A DNA stretch of 26,908 nt from contig UQKO01000035.1 in the NCBI GenBank assembly GCA_900541575.1, positions 1 to 26,908 on the forward strand, written 5' to 3'. Below are positions 16,027 to 24,612 of this stretch, one piece after another; the first letter of the stretch is position 1, and each line of letters begins with the position of its first letter. This DNA is from an uncultured Prevotella sp. Lineage in GTDB: Bacteria > Bacteroidota > Bacteroidia > Bacteroidales > Bacteroidaceae. The position numbers were made by a program, and so were the translations under genes. A model generated the notes under the pieces. It was not told the DNA's origin, did no database searches, and saw only the letters and a list, made by a program, of their open reading frames with translations.

Positions 16027-16905
16027 CTACGATTTCTGCTTGGCAGCTTGCAAAGTGTTGAGCATGAGCATGCAAATAGTCATAGGACCTACACCGCCAG
16101 GAACGGGGGTAATGGCCGAGCAGAGGGGAGCTACATGTTCAAAATCGACATCACCCGAAAGACGGAATCCCTTCGGACGTATGGCATCGGGCACACGCGT
16201 AGTGCCAACATCTATCACCACGGCTCCTGGTTTCACCATGTCAGCGGTGACAAATCCGGGTTGACCAATGGCAGCTATGATAATGTCAGCTCGCTGACAC
16301 TCTTCTTTGAGCGTAAGGCTATGACTATGACACACCGTGACAGTGGCATCACCATAAGCTTTTTGCATCATAAGCATGGCCATAGGCTTACCCACGATGT
16401 TGGAACGTCCGAGCACTACACATCGTTTGCCGCGAGTATCAATGTGATAACGACGAAGAAGTTCCACTATTCCCTTGGGCGTAGCAGGTATATAGCAAGG
16501 AAGTCCGATGGACATACGTCCCACATTGATGGGGGTAAATCCATCTACATCCTTTGCGGGGTCAATGCGTTCAATAATCTTCTGTTCATCAATATGAGCG
16601 GGAAGGGGAAGCTGCACAATGAAACCATCCACTGTAGCATCGGCATTGAGGCGGTCTACGCAGGCAAGGAGTTCGGCTTCTGTCACATCGGCTTCATAGC
16701 GGATGAGCGACGACTGAAAGCCACAGGCTTCGCAAGCCAGTACTTTATTGCGCACGTAGGTTTCACTTCCTCCATCGTGCCCAACAAGTACTGCGGCTAG
16801 ATGAGGGCGTTTCCCGCCTTGCTCCACAATGCGCTTCACTTCGAGAGCTATTTCTTGTTTAATGGTAGCAGCGGTAGCTTTTCCGTCAATAATTTGAGTT
16901 TCCAT
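16027..16905 (-). CDS. folD: Methylenetetrahydrofolate dehydrogenase/cyclohydrolase
   Basis: A cytosolic one-carbon enzyme that oxidises 5,10-methylene-THF to methenyl-THF with NADP and hydrolyses it to 10-formyl-THF. Seen: Y50 and the catalytic K54 in TYVRNKVLACE, QLPLP, DVDGF, PATPKGIVELL, the Rossmann segment VVLGRSNIVGKPMA, VIDVGTTR and the C-terminal ITPVPGGVGPMT. I chose the ATG at 16905 (METQIIDGKA), where the family begins; the frame also allows 16929. At 292 residues it is of normal size. It follows ffh on the same strand after 54 bases, with a perfect -7 element inside that gap, so it may be transcribed both with ffh and alone. Confidence 0.95.
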   Translation of the reverse strand: METQIIDGKATAATIKQEIALEVKRIVEQGGKRPHLAAVLVGHDGGSETYVRNKVLACEACGFQSSLIRYEADVTEAELLACVDRLNADATVDGFIVQLPLPAHIDEQKIIERIDPAKDVDGFTPINVGRMSIGLPCYIPATPKGIVELLRRYHIDTRGKRCVVLGRSNIVGKPMAMLMMQKAYGDATVTVCHSHSLTLKEECQRADIIIAAIGQPGFVTADMVKPGAVVIDVGTTRVPDAIRPKGFRLSGDVDFEHVAPLCSAITPVPGGVGPMTICMLMLNTLQAAKQKS

Positions 16906-16926
16906 TAGATCATTGAGTTTTAAGGT

Positions 16927-16934
16927 CAAAGGTA
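16927..16934 (-). promoter_or_regulatory. Candidate -7 element of folD
   Basis: TACCTTTG on the minus strand, 21 bases before the folD ATG and just after the ffh stop. I found no good -33 match at the right distance (it would lie inside the end of ffh), so it may be a weak internal promoter. Confidence 0.45.
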
Positions 16935-16959
16935 TGAAGCTAAATTGTCACTCCTCTTT

Positions 16960-18306
16960 TTATCCCATTTTGGGCATACCAGGCATCTTGGGCATGTGAG
17001 CCATCATCTTGCCCATCTTAGAGCCAGTAACAAGCTTCATCATCTTGCGAGTTTGGTCGAACTGCTTCACAAGGCGATTCACCTCTTGAATAGTGGTTCC
17101 CGATCCCTTGGCAATACGAGTCTTACGGCTCATATTGAGCACCTCGGGATGCTGACGTTCCTTGGGAGTCATCGAAAGGATAATTGCCTCGATACCCTTG
17201 AACGCATTATCATCGATTTCCACGTCCTTGAGTGCCTTACCCACACCAGGAATCATCGAGGCAAGATCCTTGAGGTTACCCATCTTCTTGATTTGCTGAA
17301 TCTGAGCAAGGAAGTCGTTGAAGTCGAACTGGTTTTTCTGAATCTTACGCTGGAGTTTGAGGGCTTCTTTCTCATCGAACTGCTCCTGGGCACGCTCCAC
17401 GAGGCTCACGATATCACCCATACCGAGGATACGATCAGCCATACGCTCGGGGTGGAACACGTCGAGTGCTTCCATCTTCTCACCCGTACCAACAAACATA
17501 ATGGGTTTATCCACCACAGTACGGATGGAAAGTGCTGCACCACCACGAGTGTCGCCATCAAGCTTGGTAAGCACCACACCCTCGTAGTCCAAGCGGTCAT
17601 TGAATTCCTTGGCGGTGTTGACAGCATCTTGACCCGTCATAGAGTCAACCACGAAGAGAGTATCATCGGGCGAAATAGCCTGCTTGATATTCGCGATCTC
17701 GGTCATCAATTCCTCGTCTACTGCAAGACGGCCTGCAGTATCGACAATCACTGTATCGAAGCCCTTAGCCTTAGCCTCCTGCACACCCTCACGAGCAATC
17801 TTCACGGGGTCTTTCTCCTCCAAGTTCATATAGATGGGCACATCAATTTGCTCAGCCAATACGCGGAGTTGCTCTACTGCAGCCGGACGGTATACATCGC
17901 AAGCTACAAGTAGGGGCTTGCGGCTTTTCTTCGTCTTGAGATAGAGGGCGAGTTTACCCGAGAGGGTAGTCTTACCAGCACCATTCAGACCTGCCATGAG
18001 AATCACCGAGGGACGGCTTTGCAGCTTCAAGTCGGTAGCCTTACCACCCATCAGTTCGGCTAGCTCATCATGGACGATTTTCACCATCAACTGGCCTGGT
18101 TTTACGCTTGTGAGCACGTTTTGACCCATTGCCTTCTGTTTCACGCGGTCGGTGAACGACTTTGCCACCTTGAAATTGACATCGGCATCGAGCAAGGCAC
18201 GGCGCACATCCTTCAAGGTTTCGGCCACATTGATTTCGGTGATTTTACCCTCACCTTTGAGTATTTTGAAAGAACGTTCTAGTCTTTCGCTAAGATTTTC
18301 AAACAT
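16960..18306 (-). CDS. ffh: Signal recognition particle protein Ffh (SRP54)
   Basis: The SRP GTPase that binds signal sequences and 4.5S RNA and delivers ribosomes to FtsY at the inner membrane. An N-terminal helical bundle precedes the NG domain, with GLNGAGKTT (106-114), DVYRPAAVEQL, DTAGR (189-193) and TKLDGDTRGGAAL. The M domain carries the RNA-binding SRKTRIAKGSGTT segment and ends in Met-rich MPKMPGMPKMG. Its 448 residues are normal. It is transcribed from a promoter 29-58 bases upstream that backs directly on to the divergent promoter of the envelope operon. FolD follows on the same strand. No SRP RNA gene was recognised nearby. Confidence 0.97.
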   Translation of the reverse strand: MFENLSERLERSFKILKGEGKITEINVAETLKDVRRALLDADVNFKVAKSFTDRVKQKAMGQNVLTSVKPGQLMVKIVHDELAELMGGKATDLKLQSRPSVILMAGLNGAGKTTLSGKLALYLKTKKSRKPLLVACDVYRPAAVEQLRVLAEQIDVPIYMNLEEKDPVKIAREGVQEAKAKGFDTVIVDTAGRLAVDEELMTEIANIKQAISPDDTLFVVDSMTGQDAVNTAKEFNDRLDYEGVVLTKLDGDTRGGAALSIRTVVDKPIMFVGTGEKMEALDVFHPERMADRILGMGDIVSLVERAQEQFDEKEALKLQRKIQKNQFDFNDFLAQIQQIKKMGNLKDLASMIPGVGKALKDVEIDDNAFKGIEAIILSMTPKERQHPEVLNMSRKTRIAKGSGTTIQEVNRLVKQFDQTRKMMKLVTGSKMGKMMAHMPKMPGMPKMG

Positions 18307-18334
18307 TTGGGGCTACTTTTTTATATTTTGGGTG

Positions 18335-18364
18335 CAAAGATAGCGCTTTTCTCTCGCGTTGCAG
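18335..18364 (-). promoter_or_regulatory. Bacteroidota-type promoter of ffh
   Basis: TATCTTTG (18342-18335) is a perfect -7 element. Nineteen bases upstream is CTG (18364-18362), a partial -33 TTG. The leader would be about 23 bases. It forms a perfect inverted pair with the plus-strand -7 element at 18365-18372. Confidence 0.65.
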
Positions 18365-18372
18365 TATCTTTG
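18365..18372 (+). promoter_or_regulatory. -7 element of the divergent envelope operon
   Basis: TATCTTTG on the plus strand is a perfect TA-N2-TTTG -7 element, but no TTG lies 19-21 bases upstream, so it may be weak or need an activator. With the ffh element it makes the 10-base inverted repeat tgcaaagata/tatctttgca (18333-18342 and 18365-18374). Transcription from it would give a leader of about 220 bases. Confidence 0.5.
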
Positions 18373-18388
18373 CATACAAATTTATAAA

Positions 18389-18451
18389 ATTAACGCGATA
18401 GCGGGTTAAATGGTTAATTGATTAACGGGTTGACGAGATTAACAGGTTAAT
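18389..18451. repeat. GTTAAT/ATTAAC palindrome tract in the operon leader
   Basis: The hexamer ATTAAC or its complement GTTAAT recurs in a 63-base stretch. Two copies make the palindrome GTTAAT-TG-ATTAAC (18413-18426), and two more make the mirror arrangement ATTAAC-AG-GTTAAT (18438-18451). A looser pair, ATTAAC and GGTTAAAT, lies at 18389-18411. It could be an operator for a dimeric regulator, an RNA structure, or an intergenic repeat. Confidence 0.6.
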
Positions 18452-18497
18452 GAGTGAACAAATAAGTATTTCTTTGCATTGCTTCATCTAGAAGAAA

Positions 18498-18575
18498 ATG
18501 AGAATGAAAGCCACTTATCTATCCCCCGTCAACGAACTTTCCATCGACCGTCTCTACCAACCAACCCTTCAATAA
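18498..18575 (+). CDS. Possible 25-codon leader peptide
   Basis: ATG AGA ATG AAA opens a frame that ends at TAA 18573-18575, 22 bases before the GTG start of the next gene. The product is MRMKATYLSPVNELSIDRLY followed by QPTLQ. The MKxTYxxP opening resembles many short uncharacterised peptides of this phylum, which is recollection and not proof. It may be a leader peptide, a remnant or chance. Confidence 0.3.
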   Translation: MRMKATYLSPVNELSIDRLYQPTLQ

Positions 18576-18597
18576 AAAACGCAAAACAACGAACATC

Positions 18598-20187
18598 GTG
18601 AACAATTCTCGTAATCAGAAAAAGAGGGGAAACGCCACACAGTCTATCCTCTCATCTGCCCCATCGAAGAAATTTCGTGGCTTTTTGCCACGCAAGGCTA
18701 GATGGGTCACTTACCTGCTAGGATTCGTAGCCCTATGGTTGCTACTCTGGTGGGGGTATGGCGATGTGCTAGCACGCGCCGAGCAAGATAGCTACATTTC
18801 TACATCATCCTCAACGTTGCACTACCTTCTGAGTCAGCCTGCAGGCTGGCTATTTTGGAGCATGCGCTGGTTGCTACTTGCTTTTAAATGGAGCATCGTG
18901 GGCGGTGCCTGCTTGGCCGCCGTGTGGACGCTTACAGCGCGCCTTTCGGATTATGCTTTGCGTATGCCTCGTCGGTTAGAGGGATTAGGCTTTATCATTC
19001 CCTTGTTAGAATTTGGCTGGATGGCTTGGCGCGGCACGAACCTTTATTATAAGAATGAGCCTTCGCTGTTCATTCTAGTGGCACTCGCCGTATTAATAGT
19101 AATGGCGTTATTGGCTGCCGCTACGTGGGCTATCACTCGCAATCGCAAGGCGGAAGTACCCGATAAGGTGCGTCCTTATGGTCTAGCACTTGCCTTAGTA
19201 CTCACGACTGCGACAACTATAACCACGCGGATTTTCAATGAGAACGTGATTCTCACCGCCCGTCTCCAAAACATGCAAGCAGAGCAAGATTGGGAGGGCA
19301 TGATTAAAGTAGCTCGTTCGGCTCGACGTCCATCGAAAGCCATAGCAGCCTACCATGCCGTAGCACTTGAAGAGACCGACCAACTACTCGACGGAATGTA
19401 TGAAATAGGCTATGATTTTCCGAAAATCAACTTCGACAAGCGTGAAGGGAGTGAGGAAGATGGCATCTACACGGCCGACTGCAACTTCCACGCCGGGCTG
19501 CTCAATGCGGCTTATCGCTGTGCACTCGAGCACACCGTAATGAATGGTCCTCGCCTTTATGCCTATAAGCGAGCTGCTGTGTGTGCCTTGCTCAATGGCG
19601 AAAAGGCTCTCTGTCGCAAATATCTTGCACTGATTGACAAGGTTCCCTTCGAGGGAGCGTTTGTAGAGAAATACGCTGCTATGCTCCGAGACCCGAAGCT
19701 TATCTCAGAGGATGAAGAACTTACTCACGTGCTCTCGCTCGCTCCGAAAGAAGACCACTACGAACAAAATTATCAGCAACCACTCTTCTTAGGATACAAT
19801 GTAGGAGTAAACAATGGCACTGAGGCTACACTCATCACCTCGACTGCGGCCTGCCTTTACAGTAAGGACCTTCAGAGATTCATGCTCCGTGCTCAGATAT
19901 TTGCACAAAAAGGGAAAACGCTCCCACTATGTATGCAACAAGCCATTGCCATTCTCTCGATTAAGCAACCGAGTATATTACAGGCTTTTCCACAGGTGAG
20001 CAAATTCGTACAAGACGATGTAATCAATTTCCTCATGGATGCCCGCCCCTACATAAAGGATAGACTGAAGCTTCGCAGCGAACTGCGTGAACGATGGCTA
20101 GGCACTTATATGTACTATTATTACACAGAGAATAATGACCCAGACCAAGTGGTAAAACCCACACAAAATAAGGCATCTGTAAACTAA
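18598..20187 (+). CDS. Multi-span membrane protein with periplasmic helical-repeat domain, DUF6057-like
   Basis: A protein of 529 residues of unknown function. About five membrane spans lie in the first 215 residues (near 36-55, 82-110, 128-146, 155-178 and 190-212), with many Trp and Leu. The remaining 310 residues are soluble and helical, in the manner of TPR-like repeats, and probably periplasmic. I recall this architecture from the Bacteroidota family DUF6057, but cannot test it. The start is GTG: the frame upstream is closed by TGA at 18505 with no ATG before it, and the next Met is inside a membrane span. It is the first gene of a three-gene operon; the next gene begins 28 bases after its stop. 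A structural or assembly role in an envelope complex is inference. Confidence 0.75.
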   Translation: MNNSRNQKKRGNATQSILSSAPSKKFRGFLPRKARWVTYLLGFVALWLLLWWGYGDVLARAEQDSYISTSSSTLHYLLSQPAGWLFWSMRWLLLAFKWSIVGGACLAAVWTLTARLSDYALRMPRRLEGLGFIIPLLEFGWMAWRGTNLYYKNEPSLFILVALAVLIVMALLAAATWAITRNRKAEVPDKVRPYGLALALVLTTATTITTRIFNENVILTARLQNMQAEQDWEGMIKVARSARRPSKAIAAYHAVALEETDQLLDGMYEIGYDFPKINFDKREGSEEDGIYTADCNFHAGLLNAAYRCALEHTVMNGPRLYAYKRAAVCALLNGEKALCRKYLALIDKVPFEGAFVEKYAAMLRDPKLISEDEELTHVLSLAPKEDHYEQNYQQPLFLGYNVGVNNGTEATLITSTAACLYSKDLQRFMLRAQIFAQKGKTLPLCMQQAIAILSIKQPSILQAFPQVSKFVQDDVINFLMDARPYIKDRLKLRSELRERWLGTYMYYYYTENNDPDQVVKPTQNKASVN

Positions 20188-20215
20188 GAATCCCATACCT
20201 ACACAATCTATTGTA

Positions 20216-21718
20216 ATGAATCATCCTATATTCCTTCCTATACTTAGAGGCGTGCTAGCCGCTACACTAGTGGGCCTTCTTCTGACTGCCTGTCAGCCCT
20301 CTGCCGTCATACCCACAGACGCGACAGCGGTAAGTGAGCAGGCACAGATTTACCCTCAATATCGCGACATTACAGTGCCACCCAATATTGCTCCGCTCAA
20401 CCTACTTGTAAAGTCGGAAGGCTCGGAATATGTGGGAAGCATCGAAGGAGCTGGCCATCAAGTGGTGGCCGCAGCTGGCTCTGATGGTGTAATACAATTC
20501 GACTCACTAGAGTGGAAATCGATGCTTCAAGCAGCAGCGGGCAAGGACTTACAGGTGACGCTCTATGCCCGACGCGATGGTAACTGGGTGAAATTCCCAA
20601 GCTATGCACTCCATGTGGCTAACGAACCTATTGATCGTTATCTCTCCTACCGTCTCATTGAGCCTTCCTACGAGCTTTACAGACAGATGGGGCTTTATCA
20701 ACGCGACCTTGAAGGATTCGGAGTACAGACTATTTATGAAAATAATCGCACCTACAAAGATGATGACAACCACTGCGTAAATTGCCACAACTATCAGAAT
20801 TATAGCACACAACACATGCTTTTCCACGTGCGTGGAAAGCACGGAGGCACTGTGTTTATCCACGATGGAAAAGTGGAAAAACGAACTATCAAAAGCGACT
20901 CCATACTAGCTGGTGCCACCTACCCTACTTGGCATCCCACTCGTAACTGGGTGGTATTCTCATCGAATCAAACGGGACAAGCCTTCCACATACGCAACCA
21001 TCAAAAAGTGGAAGTGGTTGATTATGGATCAGACCTCATCTTCTACGATGTAGACAAAGGCACAATACGCAACATCCTCAAGACAGATGCCGACCTCGAA
21101 ACCTTCCCCTGCTGGGCACCCGATGGGAAGAAACTCTATTATTGTGTGGCTCACGTTCCTGAATTTGCAGGAGCTAATGATTCGGTACGTATGGATCGCA
21201 TCATCCCACTCAACCAGAAAGTGCGCTACAACGTGATGAGCATGACTTTCGACGAGACTACGGGACAGTTTGGGAAACCTCAACTTGAAGTAGATTGCGT
21301 GGCAATGCACAAGAGCGCTGCCGTGCCTCGCATCAGCCCTGATGGACGATTTTTACTATTCACCCTGGCCGATTACGGACAGTTTCACATCTGGCACAAA
21401 TCGGCCGACCTTTACGCGAAAGATTTGCAGACTGGCAATGTCTTTCCTCTAAAAGAAGCCAATAGTCGCGATGTGGATAGTTATCACTCATGGAGTTCCA
21501 ATGGTCGCTGGATTGTGTTTAGCTCACGCCGCGATGATGGATCGTTTACGCGTCCTTACATAGCCTACTTCGACAAGGAAGGACATGCCCACAAGGCTTT
21601 CCTCTTACCACAAAAAAATCCACTCGAGAACATTCTACTTAACAAAAGCTACAACGTGCCAGAACTTACCAAGGATGCCGTTAAAGTACAGGGCATCAAA
21701 GAAGCTATATACAAATAA
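20216..21718 (+). CDS. Lipoprotein with CxxCH motif and TolB-like PD40 beta-propeller repeats
   Basis: A 500-residue exported lipoprotein: the signal ends LLLTAC, so Cys26 is the likely lipidated residue. A beta-rich N-terminal part is followed by C187-V-N-C190-H191, the covalent c-heme attachment motif, with Met201 and several His close by as possible distal ligands. Residues from about 230 to 460 contain at least four PD40/TolB-like blades, seen as YPTWHPTRNWVVFSS, FPCWAPDGKKLYY, VPRISPDGRFLLF and YHSWSSNGRWIVFSS. Heme binding and redox function are inferred from the motif; similar proteins have been labelled cytochrome c-related in this phylum. It is the middle gene of the operon, with gaps of 28 and 18 bases to its neighbours. 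Confidence 0.8.
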   Translation: MNHPIFLPILRGVLAATLVGLLLTACQPSAVIPTDATAVSEQAQIYPQYRDITVPPNIAPLNLLVKSEGSEYVGSIEGAGHQVVAAAGSDGVIQFDSLEWKSMLQAAAGKDLQVTLYARRDGNWVKFPSYALHVANEPIDRYLSYRLIEPSYELYRQMGLYQRDLEGFGVQTIYENNRTYKDDDNHCVNCHNYQNYSTQHMLFHVRGKHGGTVFIHDGKVEKRTIKSDSILAGATYPTWHPTRNWVVFSSNQTGQAFHIRNHQKVEVVDYGSDLIFYDVDKGTIRNILKTDADLETFPCWAPDGKKLYYCVAHVPEFAGANDSVRMDRIIPLNQKVRYNVMSMTFDETTGQFGKPQLEVDCVAMHKSAAVPRISPDGRFLLFTLADYGQFHIWHKSADLYAKDLQTGNVFPLKEANSRDVDSYHSWSSNGRWIVFSSRRDDGSFTRPYIAYFDKEGHAHKAFLLPQKNPLENILLNKSYNVPELTKDAVKVQGIKEAIYK

Positions 21719-21736
21719 AAACAGATATTACAATCA

Positions 21737-24388
21737 ATGAACTGGCACCCACTTCCGTTATCCTATTTCTTCCGTTGGGCAACTCTAGCTATCACTCTAT
21801 GGTGCATCCCGTTCCATGCCGGTGCGGTATTGAAAGAAAAGGACCTTGCCGCCACACTCACCGTATTGAGAGCCGAACTGGAATCCAGCTATAACGAGCA
21901 GCGACAAAACATTGCGCAATACAACATCATTGCACAAATGCAGCATAAGCAGATGATTTCGCTCATGCAGCGTAGCGACCAGATAGGCTTGATGCTCTAC
22001 TCGCAGAAACAAGATTTCACTTTCGACATGACATACGCTTGTCACGAGGCAACCTCGCTCTTCCGAGAGTTCAACAAGCAGAGCATGCCCTATCAGAAAA
22101 TTCTAGACCGTATCAACACAGAGCTTAATCGCTACAACGCACTGATTGCTTCGCTGCAGACAATTCCTCCCTCTACAGGAATGTCCAATGCGGCTCACGC
22201 ACAAGTGCCAGTCAAAGGACGCCCTGCTTTGCCCATCCTAGTAGGTCCCGACAAAAAAATGCAGGGACAGATGCCTATGGGCGCTCAGCCTTTCATCCTC
22301 GACAAGCAGGGACAAGCCGACCGCAACGCCTGCCTGAAATACGCCACTGCCTTACGCAACAATCTAGAACGACTCAAGGCTAGCGTTATCGCCGACAACG
22401 AGCACTATAAGATGACTTCTCGCAAGCTTCAGAAGCTCAACAATTATGCTTTGGAGCGCTATCAAGCCATCCAACACAACATTTTTGTCAACGGCGACGT
22501 CAATTATTTTGAAGTGCTCGGCCAACTCAAGCGTTATATCAGCCAAGCAAAGTCAGACGCAAGCGAAAAATACAACACAGAACACATACAAGTGGGCAAG
22601 AAGGAGAACCGTCCCGTCCACTCGCAATGGCGCGGCCCCATCGTGATGGGACTGACATTTTTCGTATTCTTCTACATCATCATTGCCGCTTTGCTGAGCA
22701 ATGTACTTGTACGTTGGCTTGTGCCGAAACGTTTCCGCACGGAGGAATTTATGAAGAAGAAGGTTTGTCTCATCCTGGCTGCAGCAATGATGATCTTCGC
22801 CATATCCATCATGATAGCCCGCACTTTCATGTACCACAACTTTTTCCTCATGGCTTCACGCCTATTGATAGAATATTCGTGGTTGCTCTGTGCCATCTTC
22901 ATATCCCTACTCATACGTCTCACGGGCGATCAAATCAAAAGCGGCTTTCGCATCTATACGCCCATCATGTTAATGTCGTTCATCGTCATCACGTTTCGCA
23001 TCATCTTTATTCCCAACAACCTGGTGCAACTCATATTTCCGCCCATACTGCTCATCTTCACCCTTTGGCAGTGGAACGTGATTACCCGACACACTGACAA
23101 CATTCCTCGAAGCGACATCTTCTACACTTGGGTATCGCTCATTCTCATGGTGGCCTCAACCCTTACCGCTTGGTACGGCTACACGCTACTATCCGTACAG
23201 ATTCTTATTTGGTGGATGTTCCAGTTGAGTTGCATCCAAACGGTTACCTGCGTATACGACTTGCTAGCCGTATACGAGGAGCGCTACTTGCTAAAGCGTA
23301 TTGGCGAAAACTATGCAAACAAGAGTATGAGCGGACACTCTAGTACTTCTCACATTAACATTCTCGAAGCCATACGTAAGCGTCACGAGAAACATATCAA
23401 TCAAACATGGTTCTACGACCTCGTGGCCATGGCCATAGTACCCGTGGTAGGTGTGTTCTCCATACTACTTTCCATTTGGTGGGCGGCCGATGTTTTCGAC
23501 CTTACCGAAACAGTCTACAACATCTTCCTCAATAATTTTCTTAACGTACCCGATGTGGTACAGCTCTCGCTGGCCAAAATTGTGTTGGTAGCATCACAAT
23601 ATTTCATTTTCCGCTATCTCAACTATCTCATCAAGGCACTCTATCACAAGTATCATAAGTCGAAGGTAGTAGTCAATGGAAAGCCAAACTTCACCTTGGC
23701 CAACAATATCATTGCCATCTGCGTATGGGGGCTTTATGCGATTATCTCCATCCGCTTACTCAAGATTCCTTCAACAGCCATTTCTGTAATTTCTGCTGGT
23801 CTCGCCACAGGTGTCGGCTTTGCAATGAAGGACCTGCTCGAAAACTTCTTCTATGGCATCTCGCTTATGACGGGACGTGTCAGAGTGGGCGACTTTATTG
23901 AATGCGACGGCATTCGCGGAAAAGTGGAGAGCATTACCTACCAAAGCACACAGGTTGTCACCGCCGATGGTTGCGTCATCGCCTTCCTCAATAGTTCACT
24001 CTTTAACAAGAACTTTAAAAACATCACGAAGAACCACTCTTACGAGATGGTGGCAGTACCAGTAGGCGTAGCCTATGGAGCCAACGTGGATGAAGTAAGA
24101 AAAATGCTCATCGAAGCGGTGAAAAATCTTGCTTGCAAAACTCCCGAAGGACGCGACATCATTGATTTAAAAAAGCCCGTAGGCGTGGTATTCGACGACT
24201 TCGGCGACAATAGCGTCAACCTTTTCGTGACTTACTGGGTACTCGTAGAACAAAAATTCCTCATGACTGGCCGTGTGAAAGAAGCCATCTACAACACGCT
24301 CAACGCTCATAACATAGAGATTCCCTTCCCACAACGCGACCTACACATTCGTTCCGTAGAAACCGTACTACCGGTAGAGAAGAAATAA
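21737..24388 (+). CDS. Large MscS-family mechanosensitive ion channel
   Basis: An 883-residue inner-membrane channel. A signal peptide (about 1-30, ending HAGA) leads into a periplasmic helical and probably coiled-coil region (30-290), then many membrane spans from about 297. The MscS core is at the C-terminus: the pore helix ISVISAGLATGVGFAMKDLL near 680-700, followed by the beta domain with VGDFIECDGIRGKVESI and VIAFLNSSLFNKNFKN. The layout is like the large MscK/MscM channels rather than short MscS. It presumably opens under hypo-osmotic membrane tension. It ends the operon and is followed by a perfect 21-bp hairpin. Co-transcription with a possible heme lipoprotein suggests a specialised role rather than general osmoprotection, which is inference. 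Confidence 0.92.
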   Translation: MNWHPLPLSYFFRWATLAITLWCIPFHAGAVLKEKDLAATLTVLRAELESSYNEQRQNIAQYNIIAQMQHKQMISLMQRSDQIGLMLYSQKQDFTFDMTYACHEATSLFREFNKQSMPYQKILDRINTELNRYNALIASLQTIPPSTGMSNAAHAQVPVKGRPALPILVGPDKKMQGQMPMGAQPFILDKQGQADRNACLKYATALRNNLERLKASVIADNEHYKMTSRKLQKLNNYALERYQAIQHNIFVNGDVNYFEVLGQLKRYISQAKSDASEKYNTEHIQVGKKENRPVHSQWRGPIVMGLTFFVFFYIIIAALLSNVLVRWLVPKRFRTEEFMKKKVCLILAAAMMIFAISIMIARTFMYHNFFLMASRLLIEYSWLLCAIFISLLIRLTGDQIKSGFRIYTPIMLMSFIVITFRIIFIPNNLVQLIFPPILLIFTLWQWNVITRHTDNIPRSDIFYTWVSLILMVASTLTAWYGYTLLSVQILIWWMFQLSCIQTVTCVYDLLAVYEERYLLKRIGENYANKSMSGHSSTSHINILEAIRKRHEKHINQTWFYDLVAMAIVPVVGVFSILLSIWWAADVFDLTETVYNIFLNNFLNVPDVVQLSLAKIVLVASQYFIFRYLNYLIKALYHKYHKSKVVVNGKPNFTLANNIIAICVWGLYAIISIRLLKIPSTAISVISAGLATGVGFAMKDLLENFFYGISLMTGRVRVGDFIECDGIRGKVESITYQSTQVVTADGCVIAFLNSSLFNKNFKNITKNHSYEMVAVPVGVAYGANVDEVRKMLIEAVKNLACKTPEGRDIIDLKKPVGVVFDDFGDNSVNLFVTYWVLVEQKFLMTGRVKEAIYNTLNAHNIEIPFPQRDLHIRSVETVLPVEKK

Positions 24389-24435
24389 AAGTCTCTTTCC
24401 CTGTGCTATGCAACAAAAGCATTTCGGTAAGTAGT

Positions 24436-24481
24436 TATAAGGTGGTTCTATAAATTTCGGAATTTATAGAACCACCTTATA
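24436..24481. terminator. Perfect 21-bp hairpin between convergent genes
   Basis: Bases 24436-24456 pair without mismatch with 24461-24481 around the loop TCGG. It sits between the stop of the channel gene (plus) and that of the TPR gene (minus), so it is placed to stop transcription from both sides. It lacks a strong U-tract on either strand, but the stem is much longer than usual. Confidence 0.7.
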
Positions 24482-24612
24482 GTCTTTCCTCTCGTCACCT
24501 AACTCTAACGCATCTTTGCAGCACTGGCATATTCCTCTGTATATGATGAGAAGAAGAGGCTACGAGAGAACTGATTTCCCGAACCTGCAGATTTCTCCAG
24601 ACTAGAATTGCA

